The notes below the pieces were generated by a model. That model saw nothing but the letters and a program-made list of their open reading frames with translations. It had not been told where the DNA came from and did no database searches. DNA of 35,230 nucleotides from assembly GCF_000186865.1 (NCBI RefSeq), contig NW_008705563.1:586390-621619 (forward strand). Direction: 5' to 3'. The position numbers were made by a program, and so were the translations under genes. Origin of the DNA: Aureococcus anophagefferens (lineage: Eukaryota > Sar > Pelagophyceae > Pelagomonadales > Pelagomonadaceae). Shown in pieces: positions 8,233-16,767 of this stretch (positions are counted from its first letter, which is position 1; each line of letters opens with the position of its first letter).

Positions 8233-10758
8233 ATGAAAACCTCCATCAAGCAGACCCTCGTGGCCCTCGCCCTCTCCATCGGCTACACCGACGGCCACGC
8301 CTTCATGACGAGCCCGCCGTCGCGCCAGCTCGTGAACGACGTCGCCATCGACCCCAAGACCTCCGGCCCCGACGGCTACTCGACCGTCCTCTACGGGGGC
8401 AAGCGCGACGGCTACGCCTGGCGCCTCGCCGACGAGGACCTCGCGTCGCTCAACGCGCAGCTCGGCGGCGGCGACGCTGCTAAAGCCAAGGCCCAGGGCC
8501 ACGGCCTCTGCGGCGACGACGGCCCGCGCGGCCTCTTCGCCACCGGCGCCGGCTTCGAGGGCGGCGCCTTCGACACGGCCCCCCAAGTCACCTACGCCGT
8601 CGGGTCGACGATCGACATCGACGTCACGGTCACGGCGCACCACCTCGGCTGGTTCGAGTTCCGCCTCTGCGACGACGCGAGCCGCCTCTCGCAGGAGTGC
8701 CTCAACGAGCACGTCCTCCAGTTCGACGCGGACTACACCGCCGCGCAGTACTCGGCGTCGGACTACTACGGCGGCATCATCCAGGACCCGGCCGACTACC
8801 GCGGCATCGAGAACCCGACGGACTACCTCGGCAACGGCGGCGCGGCCCAGGTCGAGACGCAGTGCGCGTTCCAGATCGAAAACGAGTCCGACGGCCTCGC
8901 GCCCGTCGAGGGCTCGTGCTGCCGCGGCGGCGGCGCCTGCTCGCCGGAGGCCGCCAACGCGGACCGCTGGATGGTCCCCGACAAGCGCGCGAAGACGACC
9001 TACAAGCTCAAGTACGACCTCCCCGCGGGCGTGGCCTCGGACCACGCGGTGCTCCAGTTCATGTACGTGACCGCGAACTCGCGCGGCGCCTACCCCGAGG
9101 CCTTCTTCAACTGCGCCGACATCGCCATCGGCGAGCGCGCCGACGACGGCGACGACGTCGACGCGCCGCCGGCGCCCGCGCCGACGACGACGACGACGGC
9201 GGCGCCCGACGACGACGCCGGCGACGGCGGCGAGGGCTGCGCCTGCCGCTCGATCTCGCACGTCACCGACGCCTGGTGCGTCGCCGTCGACTGCGACCCG
9301 GCCTACGCCGCCTTCTGCTCGTCCGCGTGCGACGACGGCGACGAGCCGGCGACGACGCCCGCGCCCACGCGGAACCCCACGCCGCGCCCGACGCCGAAGC
9401 CCACGCCGCGCCCGACGCCGCGCCCGACGCCGCCCAAGGCCACGTGCGAGGACAGCGAGGCCTGGTTCTACAAGAAGGAGCGGAAGGATTGCGCCTGGGT
9501 GTCCAAGAAGCCCGAGAAGCGCTGCCGCAAGAAGGGCGTCCTCGACGGCAAAAAGACCAAGGCCAAGAAGGCCTGCCTCGAAGCCTGCGACAAGTGCCCC
9601 GACGACGAGTCGCCCGTGACGCCCGCCCCGACGGTGAAGCCGACGGCCAAGCCCGCGACGCCCGCGCCGACGGCCAAGCCCGCGACGCCCGCGCCGACGA
9701 CGAAGCCCGCGCCCTCGCCGCCGACGCCGCCCGCGCCCGGCGCGTTCGAGCGCGTCGGCTACGTCGAGAACTGGAAGCCCCTGGACACGTCGGAGCTCGA
9801 CGGCTTCACGACCCTGCTCTACTCGTTCCTCACGCTCGATGCGACGCCGAACGTCGACCACCCCCGCGAGGTCCGCTGGGGCGGCGAGGTCGTCTACGAC
9901 ACGATGACGCTGGCCGACGTCCTCGCGGTCATGGAGGACACGGACCCGGCGTGGAAGAACCCTTACAACTGGCAGAAGCAGAAGATCGACGCGCTCATCG
10001 ACTACTGCCGCGACACCGGCAAGAAGTTCCTCTGGGCCTTTGGCGGCTGGTCGGACCTCACGAAGACGGTCGACGACGACCAGGTCGAGGACCTCGTCGA
10101 CCAGCTCGTGCAGCTCCTCGCGCTCGGCGCCGACGGCCTGGACTTCGACTGGGAGCACCTGAGCCAGTACCGCGACTCGGACCCGGCGCTCCACGCGCAG
10201 CAGCGCAGCGTCGTCGGCAAGGTCATCGCGAGCCTCAAGACCGCGCTCGTCGCCGCGGGCATGGGCGACAAGATCATCTCCTACACGCCGCGCTACAACG
10301 CGTTCTTCCCGACGACGGGCTCCAAGTACGGCCAGAACAACTTCGCGACCGACGGCGAGGGCGCGGACATCTTCGACTACCTCAAGGCCCACTCCGAGTT
10401 CGGCGTCGACGCCGTCGACTTCGTCCACCTCATGATGTACGACCTCGACGCGCAGACGGCCTTCGTCGGCGCGCCGGAGCAGTACTTCGTGCAGGAGCAC
10501 TACGACGCCGTCGTCCAGTCCCACGTCGACTACGGCATCCCGCTGGAGAAGGTCGTCATGGGCTTCGAGCCCGGCCCGCAGGCCTACACGGGCGTCTGGG
10601 GCGGCCTCGAGCACGACGAGGCCACGATCGCGTCGATGAAGGACGCGGCGATCGGCGGCGTCATGTTCTGGGCCGTGAACGACCCCAAGGTCGCGTCGAA
10701 CGGCAAGACCGTCGGCGAGAACTCCATCAAGCTCGCCAACTACGCCGCCGCGCTCTAA
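8233..10758 (+). CDS. Secreted bifunctional chitinolytic enzyme: copper LPMO + ShK-like module + GH18 chitinase
   Basis: The 841-residue protein combines oxidative and hydrolytic attack on chitin or a related beta-1,4-glycan. A signal peptide ends just before His22; mature LPMOs need an N-terminal His to bind copper. The start HAFMTSPPSRQ and the second His in TAHHLGWFEFRLC (136-137) fit LPMO families AA10/AA15. This domain runs to about 300, with paired cysteines. Thr/Pro/Asp linkers (TPAPT, PTPRPTPKPT) flank a Cys-rich module (CEDSEAWFYKKERKDCAWV ... CLEACDKC) that resembles ShK-type modules common in stramenopile secreted proteins. Residues about 505-841 are GH18, with DGLDFDWE (catalytic Glu641), FLWAFGGWSDLT on the SxGG strand, and MYDLDA. 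There are no introns. Targets could be crustacean or fungal chitin, or the alga's own or diatom chitin. Confidence 0.88.
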   Translation: MKTSIKQTLVALALSIGYTDGHAFMTSPPSRQLVNDVAIDPKTSGPDGYSTVLYGGKRDGYAWRLADEDLASLNAQLGGGDAAKAKAQGHGLCGDDGPRGLFATGAGFEGGAFDTAPQVTYAVGSTIDIDVTVTAHHLGWFEFRLCDDASRLSQECLNEHVLQFDADYTAAQYSASDYYGGIIQDPADYRGIENPTDYLGNGGAAQVETQCAFQIENESDGLAPVEGSCCRGGGACSPEAANADRWMVPDKRAKTTYKLKYDLPAGVASDHAVLQFMYVTANSRGAYPEAFFNCADIAIGERADDGDDVDAPPAPAPTTTTTAAPDDDAGDGGEGCACRSISHVTDAWCVAVDCDPAYAAFCSSACDDGDEPATTPAPTRNPTPRPTPKPTPRPTPRPTPPKATCEDSEAWFYKKERKDCAWVSKKPEKRCRKKGVLDGKKTKAKKACLEACDKCPDDESPVTPAPTVKPTAKPATPAPTAKPATPAPTTKPAPSPPTPPAPGAFERVGYVENWKPLDTSELDGFTTLLYSFLTLDATPNVDHPREVRWGGEVVYDTMTLADVLAVMEDTDPAWKNPYNWQKQKIDALIDYCRDTGKKFLWAFGGWSDLTKTVDDDQVEDLVDQLVQLLALGADGLDFDWEHLSQYRDSDPALHAQQRSVVGKVIASLKTALVAAGMGDKIISYTPRYNAFFPTTGSKYGQNNFATDGEGADIFDYLKAHSEFGVDAVDFVHLMMYDLDAQTAFVGAPEQYFVQEHYDAVVQSHVDYGIPLEKVVMGFEPGPQAYTGVWGGLEHDEATIASMKDAAIGGVMFWAVNDPKVASNGKTVGENSIKLANYAAAL

Positions 10759-10983
10759 GCGCGGCGCCCACCAAGCGCACACGCGACACGCGTCGCCACC
10801 CACACCCCCGAAGCACGCGCGACACCTCGTCGCCACCCACCACCACCTTTTTGTAAGACATGAAGCCACGATACACACACTGGGTAACAGGCGTCGTCAG
10901 GCGCAATTACAATCCTCGCGACGACAAGTTGAACTTCAACATGAAGCTCGCAAATCGCGACGCTGCCCCGTGGAAAAAACACG
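10759..10983. other. 225-bp intergenic region, CA-rich 3' flank of the chitinase gene
   Basis: The first 90 bp are CA/CG-rich strings (CACGCGACAC, CGCCACCCAC) like the leader of the same gene. The rest is less biased and leads to the next ATG at 10984. No gene is recognised. Confidence 0.4.
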
Positions 10984-12014
10984 ATGGCCCTCGTCGTCCC
11001 GCCGGCCCGCGAGCGGCGCGAAAGCTCGCGCGGGAGCATACGGCGCGGCAGCCGCCTGCTCGGCGACGCGTGGCTGGCGGCGCTCCCGGCGACGGGCGCG
11101 ACCGAGTGGACGAGCGCCGACTGCTGCCTCCTCGTACACCATTTGGTGCTCGAGCTCGAGGGCGACGAGGACCTGGCGCGCGACGCGGCCGTGGCCTGGC
11201 GGCAGCACCAGATCGACGGCGCCTGCCTCGCGGGCCTGACGCCGGCGCTGTTGCTCGAGATCTACCGGAGCGACGCGCGGCTCGGGCGTCTGGGGCTGAG
11301 GCTCCGGCTGAGGAAGCGGCTCGAGGCGTTCTTAGCGGCGCACGGCGGGGCGCCCTGGGCCTGCGCCGTCGAGAGCGTCGAGCCCCTGGAGCACCTGCAC
11401 CACCACCTCCACGCGCGGCGGCGGACGATCACGGCCGTGTCGGCGAACATCCTCACGCGGATCTGCGGCGGCGACCGCCGCGTGTCGTCGCTGCTCCCTT
11501 CCCACCTCACCGCGGGCTTCTTCGGCGACGGCGCGGAGGAGGCGAAGCAGACGGCCGTCGTCGTGCCCGTGAAGCTGACGCTGGCGCTCCACAAGCTCGT
11601 CGAGGGCGACAGCGAGGACGACGTGAAACTCGTCGCGACGCTCTCGCAGCGGCCGCTGCTCTACGACCTCAGCGCGATCCACCGCCAGCAGAGCAACGAC
11701 CGGTCGCCGGACCCCTACTTCCAGATGCGCGTCAACGACGGCGAGAACTCCTTCGGCGACTGCTTCGAGCTCCACCGGTCGTCGACGAAGACCGCGGGCG
11801 ACGCCGCGGGCGCGGCGTTTCCCGCGGCCCCTTCTACCGGGACCGCTTCTTCACCGCGCTTCGGGACACCTGGGACCGCGGCGACGACGACGCGGCCATC
11901 GCCGCGCGCCGCAACCGGAGCATCACCGCGACCATCGCCCGCATGTCCATCCTCGGCCACCACCACAAGGACCCGTCCCAGACCCACCTCTGCGAGCCGC
12001 CCCAGGCCATCTAA
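10984..12014 (+). CDS. SAM-domain (sterile alpha motif) protein, frame broken near 11800
   Basis: The ATG at 10984 opens a frame whose residues about 40-120 read as a SAM domain: W-T-S-A-D at the start, then HQIDGACLAGLTPALLLEIY, then LGLRLRLRKRLEAFL. SAM domains mediate protein-protein or RNA contacts. Downstream is a conserved-looking region of unknown function (VSANILTRICGGDRRVSSLL; DPYFQMRVNDGENSFGDCFELH). Near 11790-11825 the frame must change by one base to continue as RGPFYRDRFFTALRDTWDRG and end at TAA 12012-12014 (EPPQAI). No GT/GC-AG intron fits there because the stretch has almost no AG. A one-base deletion, real or a sequencing error, is the simplest reading. Without it the frame runs on into meaningless antisense of the next gene. 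Confidence 0.6.
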
Positions 12015-12036
12015 CGCGACCCCCTGTGCGCGGCGG

Positions 12037-14718
12037 TCACGCGAGGCCGAAGAGGTGGTAGCTGAACATGGCCGTCGCGTCGTCGGGCAGCTTGACCTCG
12101 AGGTACGCGTAGACGTCGCCCGCGAGCGGCGCGAGCGCCGGCCGCGCGTCGTCCCAGGCCCGCGCGTTCGCCGCGTCGTCGGGCGCCGTGAGCGGGTAGA
12201 CCGGCGCGAAGGCCGCGGGCAGGCGCCAGTCGCGGAGGTTCAGGCTCAGGAGCACCGCGGCGCCGCCGGAGCGCGGCAGCGGGCCGTGGCGCGCCTCGAC
12301 GAGGTCGAAGCGGTAGGCGACCCAGTCCGGGTGGTGCCCCGCGCAGGCCGCGTAGCGCGGCAGGGACCCGTGGCGGAACTGGTCCATGAGCCAGAGCCAC
12401 TCGCGCCGGATGGCCCCGTCCTCGTCGCCGTCGACGAGCGCGGCCATCGCGCGCTCGGCGTGGCCCCAGAGCCCCAAGACCGTCGCCTCCACGGGCCGGG
12501 CGCCCACGACGACGTGGTAGGGCCGCGGGATCCACCACATCATCATGGCCTGGTCCGGGTCCCGCCCGAGCGTCGCGTGGAGCTGCGTCGGGGGGAAGCA
12601 CCAGACGTGGACGTCGCGGTACGCCGCCGGGAGCGACGCCTCGAGCCACTCGAGGGCCCGCGCGACGCCGGCCTGCTTCCCGTCGAGCGCCGGTTTCGGC
12701 GGCGCCGCCGCGAGGCACGAGAAGCAGACGTGGCCCGCGAGCGCGCGCGGCCGCCGCGCGGCCTTTCGGGGGGGGACTACCTCCGCGGGCGCGTCGAGGA
12801 GCCAGCCCGCGAGCGCGCCCGCGGCGAGGCCGAAGCGCGACCGCGCCGCCTCGGCCGTCGGCGCCCCCGTCGTGAGGGCGTGCGCCCAGCACTCCATGAA
12901 TTTGCGCTGCACGTCGCCGTAGAAGACGACGTGGTTCATCGCGAGCTTCGCGCACCACGTCGCGCCCGTCGTCGCCGCGTAGGGCGCGACCTCGACCTCG
13001 AGCATGCTCTGCCGCCTCGCGAGCAGGGCCACGAGGCGGTAGTCGACGCCGAGGCCGATGCCCGCGAAGGCCGCGCGCAAAATAAACTGGGAGAACGTCG
13101 CCTCGACGTGGCAGCCGATGGGCGGCACGTCGAAGGGCTCGTAGACGACGGCCTTCGTCGCGACGGGGATGCCCCGCAGACCCGTCGCGAGGAAGGCGTA
13201 GCCCCGTTGGAGCAGGAGGCAGCCCGCGACGCAGGGCATCGCGGCCGCCGCGACGCTTAACGCCGTCGTCAGCTCCGCGAGCGACGCGCCCGCGGGCGCG
13301 CGGAAGAGCGGCGGCGCCGTCACGGGGCAGGAGCTCATGACGAGCGCCCCGGCGTGGACCGGGTAGTACGTCGGCCGCTGCACCGTCGCGGGCAGGACCC
13401 GGAACGCCGACGACGGCCGCCAGTCGGCGATCGGCAGGCCGTCGACGAACTCCAGGACGCGGCAGAGGAGCCGCTCGAAGACCGTCAGCCGCCAGACGCC
13501 GACCTGGAAGAGCTTGGCGACGGCGACGGCGGCGTCGAGGTTGAAGGGCTCCGGCGCGACGCGCGACGCGGCGGCGTCCGGCCGCGGCGCCGTCCGCTTC
13601 CCCTCGAGCTCGGCCGCGAGGGCGCCGACGGTGCCCGCGGCCTTGAGCCGCTCGAGCGGGAAGGACGCGTCGTAGTCGCGCCGGATCTTCCCGAGCACGT
13701 CGAAGAGCGCCACGGACGCGAGGCCGAGGCTCCCCACGTCCGCGTCCGCGGACACGGCCGTCCTCGCGGCCGCCGAGAGCCAGGCGACGAGCGATTTCGC
13801 GGCGTCGCCGGCGGCCTCGCGCCCGCCGCCGGCGAGGGCGAAGGTGCGCTCGGCCCACGTCACCTGGACCAGGGGCGCGCGCCACGCGTACCACGCGCAG
13901 AGGCCCGAGTCGCCGAGGAACAATACGGTGTCCGGCTCCGCGGCCGCGACGCCGTCGAGCGCGAGGGGCCAGAGCACGGGCGACGACGTCAGCGTGCCGG
14001 CGACGGCGCACCGGAGGTCCGACGCCGCGGCGCCGTCCGGCGCGAGGACCCGGGCCGCGGGCGCGCGGCCCTCCGGGAAAAGAGCGGCGAACTCCGCGCT
14101 CGCCGCGAGCGGGCCGAGGGCGTCGCCGAGGAGCGGGCTGTGGACGGGCCAGCGGATGGGGAGCGGCTTCGTCCGGGGGAACGCGCGCCCGAAACCGTCG
14201 AGGTCCGCGGCCGCGCCGCTCAGGACGACGGACGCCGGCGCGTTGACGAGCGCGATCTGCGCGCGCGTCTGGCCCCGCGCGGCGACGGCGACGGCCTCGA
14301 GCCGCGCGCCCGGCAGCAGCAGCGCGCAGGACGGGGCGCTCGGGTCGCCGGACGACGGCCAGACCCGCGCGATCTCCGCGCCCGCGCGCCGCGCGGCGGC
14401 GACGCAGCGGCGCGCCGTCTCCTCGAGACCGTCGGCCGCCGGCGCCGCCGCGGCGACGAGGAAGCCGGCGCTGTGGCCCGTCGTGACGGCGACGCGGCCC
14501 GCGGGCGCGTGCGCGTACGCCCACTCGAGGCGCAGCAGGTTGAGCACGACGCAGGCCGGGAGCTGCACCTCCGGCAGCCCCGCGTCCACGTCGGCGTTGT
14601 TTAAGCCCGCGGCCTCGCGAAGCGCGCGCGCCAACGGCGACTCGACGGCCAGCACGCGCGCGAGCACGGTCGCCGGGTCGGCGCCGAGGCCCTCGTAGAG
14701 CATGGCAAGGCTGCCCAT
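12037..14718 (-). CDS. Acyltransferase-acyl carrier protein fusion with unknown C-terminal domain (FAS/PKS-like)
   Basis: The 893-residue protein starts at ATG 14718. Residues about 1-290 resemble the malonyl/acetyl or SAT-type acyltransferase of type I FAS and fungal PKS: TTGHSAGFLVAAA (GHSxG nucleophile elbow) and ALVNAPASVVLSG. The first GQG motif of usual AT domains is absent, as in SAT/FAS-beta forms. At about 320-380 is a carrier domain with DVGSLGLASVALFDVLG. The Ser that would carry phosphopantetheine is kept, while the usual Asp before it is Ala. The last 480 residues (MPCVAGCLLLQRGYAFLATG; MNHVVFYGDVQRKF; MMMWWIPRPYHVVVGARPVE) match nothing I can name. Weak likeness to HxxxD acyltransferases is inference. 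No ketosynthase is present, so it may transfer or release an acyl group made elsewhere. It is divergent from the sialidase-like gene by 88 bp. Confidence 0.6.
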   Translation of the reverse strand: MGSLAMLYEGLGADPATVLARVLAVESPLARALREAAGLNNADVDAGLPEVQLPACVVLNLLRLEWAYAHAPAGRVAVTTGHSAGFLVAAAAPAADGLEETARRCVAAARRAGAEIARVWPSSGDPSAPSCALLLPGARLEAVAVAARGQTRAQIALVNAPASVVLSGAAADLDGFGRAFPRTKPLPIRWPVHSPLLGDALGPLAASAEFAALFPEGRAPAARVLAPDGAAASDLRCAVAGTLTSSPVLWPLALDGVAAAEPDTVLFLGDSGLCAWYAWRAPLVQVTWAERTFALAGGGREAAGDAAKSLVAWLSAAARTAVSADADVGSLGLASVALFDVLGKIRRDYDASFPLERLKAAGTVGALAAELEGKRTAPRPDAAASRVAPEPFNLDAAVAVAKLFQVGVWRLTVFERLLCRVLEFVDGLPIADWRPSSAFRVLPATVQRPTYYPVHAGALVMSSCPVTAPPLFRAPAGASLAELTTALSVAAAAMPCVAGCLLLQRGYAFLATGLRGIPVATKAVVYEPFDVPPIGCHVEATFSQFILRAAFAGIGLGVDYRLVALLARRQSMLEVEVAPYAATTGATWCAKLAMNHVVFYGDVQRKFMECWAHALTTGAPTAEAARSRFGLAAGALAGWLLDAPAEVVPPRKAARRPRALAGHVCFSCLAAAPPKPALDGKQAGVARALEWLEASLPAAYRDVHVWCFPPTQLHATLGRDPDQAMMMWWIPRPYHVVVGARPVEATVLGLWGHAERAMAALVDGDEDGAIRREWLWLMDQFRHGSLPRYAACAGHHPDWVAYRFDLVEARHGPLPRSGGAAVLLSLNLRDWRLPAAFAPVYPLTAPDDAANARAWDDARPALAPLAGDVYAYLEVKLPDDATAMFSYHLFGLA

Positions 14719-14806
14719 GGTCGTGCCAGAAAAGGTCGGACCTCGATTATTGGCCTTCAACTTGAAGCGGGAGTTATTCTCGCCTCGCGATGGCTTCGCA
14801 GAGCGA

Positions 14807-16599
14807 ATGATGGCCCCAGTGTGGCTGGCGGCGATTGCAACCGCGGCCGCGATCCCCGCGACGTGGTCAGGAGCGGCGTGCGCATTGCCGGTAATGCCAA
14901 TCGCTCTGAATACTACAACCAGCCGCTCGCGGTGCAGCTCTCCAACAAGTCGTGGATCGTCGTGCTGACCAATGCGGATCACACCGAGGGCCAGCCGAAC
15001 CAGCGCGTCGTGTCGCGCCTCCACGCCTCGCCGAACCTGACGGAGGGGTCCTGGCTGCCCGAGGTCGACATCGAGCACCAGCCCTACGGGCCGAGCGCGG
15101 GTTGGGCCGCGCCGTTGTACGCTCCGGAGCTCGAGCGGCTCTGCGCCTTCTACACGTTCAACGAGGGCAACATCACGACGATGCCCGGCTCCAACGAGAC
15201 CTGCGCCTGCCAGCTCGTCGGCGGCCAGTGGTACCGGTGGAGCGACGACTTTGGCGCGACGTGGAGCGCCGAGCGTATGCGAGTGCCGATCCGCGTCACG
15301 TCCATCGACCGCGAGAACCCCTGGAAAGGATCGGTCCTCCAGGGCTGGACCGTGAGCAAGCCCATCGCCGTGGACGGCGCCGTGCTCATGCCATATACGA
15401 AGATCGGGACCTACGTCCAGTCGCACGAGCGCCAGTGGGTGCTCCGCAGCGACAACGTCCTCACGGAGCGGGACGCGCGTAAAATCAGGTGGACGACGTG
15501 GCCCGACGGCGACGCGGGCTGCGGCGCCGCGGACGGCTCCGACGAGGCCGAGGAGGGCGGCCTGCTCGACCTCGGCGGCGGCGTCGTTCTGTTCATCTTC
15601 CGGTCGAGCGGCGGCCGAGTCAACGAGTGCGTCTCGCGCGACGGCGGCCGAACGTGGGCTCCGAGACTGGTCCACTACGCGCCGATCGAGGCCGACGAGG
15701 CGCCGCGCCCGCTGAAAAACCCGAGAGGGCCGCTCACGGCGCGAAAGCTCGCCGACGGCAGTTTCTTGCTCCTGTATTTCAACAACGGCTGGAAGGGCTA
15801 TTCGCCCCACAACGACACGCGGAACCCCTACTTCCTCTCGCTCGGACGCTCGGACGGCGACCGCATCCTCTGGTCCCAGCCCGAGGTCGCGCTCTACGGC
15901 CGCGGCGTCGTCGACGGGCACAACCCGACCTACGACCTCGCGTACCCGGACGTCGTCGAGGAGACGCCCGGCGGCCGCGTCGTGATCTTCGAGGCCCACG
16001 AGGGCTACCCGGGCTCGAATTGTAACGACCCGGCCTTCGAGGCGATCGGGGGCTGCGGCGTCGCGACGCACGTCGTCGACGCGCGGTTGCTGGCGGGGCT
16101 TCGAGCGCAAAACGATTCGTCGGCCGTCGCGACGGAGGGGCTCGCGCTCGACGCCGGGCCGGGCGTCGCACAAGCGCCGCGGCTGCCGGTCCTGGACGAG
16201 GCGCCCGGCGGCGTCACGGTGGAGGCCTGGCTTCGAGAGGATGGCGTGGTGCTGGACTGCCGGCGCGGCGACGTCGGCGTCCGGCTCCGGCGCCGCGGCG
16301 CCGTCGTCAGCTTCGAGGTGAACAACGCAACGTTCCACTACGCCGCGGGCGCCGACGCCCGGCACGTCGCCGTGGTCGTCGACGGTGGCCCGCGGCTCGC
16401 GACCTGGGTCGTCGACGGGCATTTCGGCGACGGCGGCGAGGACGCGGTCCTCGGCTACGCGTTCTTCGACGCGCTCGGCGACGCGAACGGAGCCGCGACG
16501 TGCGCGGTGGGGGCGGCGGCGCGCCGGGTCCGCGTCTACGGCCGCTACCTCCGCACCTCGGAGCTCGTCGCCAACCACCGCGCGGGGCCGGAGGCGTAG
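14807..16599 (+). CDS. Secreted sialidase-fold (BNR/Asp-box) protein with C-terminal LamG-like domain
   Basis: The main frame (open from before 14821 to TAG 16597-16599) encodes a six-bladed propeller of the sialidase superfamily. It has Asp-box motifs SDDFGATW and SRDGGRTW, an early RIAGNANRSEYYNQP, GPLTARKLADGSFLLLYFNNGW and a C-rich strand with SNETCACQ. Residues from about 450 on look like a LamG/concanavalin-like domain (GGVTVEAWLREDGVVLDC ... VRVYGRYLRTSELVANHRAG). The frame itself has no upstream ATG. The plausible start MMAPVWLAAIATAAAIPA at 14807, a good signal peptide, is in another frame, so a one-base shift or an unrecognised small intron lies between 14830 and 14900. Substrate unknown: GH33 sialidase is possible, but the Arg triad was not verified. 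Neighbouring CAZymes support a role in extracellular glycan digestion. Confidence 0.7.
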
Positions 16600-16767
16600 C
16601 TGTGAGTAAACACGAGGTCAACGCAAACTTCGACGGGGTGTTTCGAAGGCCGCGTCGGCCATCGCGTCGACCACTCGGGACGACCGCAGCATCTCTGCGG
16701 CGTCCGCGCGCCCCCGGCTGCGCCCGGCTCGAGTAGTCGCGCGCCTGCGCGCCCCCGGCCGTCCGCC

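Noticed and set aside
7132..10878. A 1248-residue minus-strand frame across the chitinase gene
   Set aside because: It is Arg/Val/Leu-rich antisense noise of the GC-rich chitinase coding strand. Its far end also runs into the real GH54 exons in a wrong frame.
10984..13260. A 758-residue plus-strand frame continuing past the SAM-domain gene
   Set aside because: After about 11820 it is low-complexity and then antisense to the acyltransferase gene. The protein-like continuation is in another frame and stops at 12014.
14821..14870. A 50-bp GT-AG intron that would repair the sialidase-like frame
   Set aside because: It would remove the signal-peptide core, and the flanking bases do not show the target duplication seen in the other introns.
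12037..16578. A single minus-strand frame of 1513 residues
   Set aside because: Only the part from 14718 leftwards is protein-like. The upstream portion is the antisense shadow of the sialidase-like gene, so the true start is ATG 14718.
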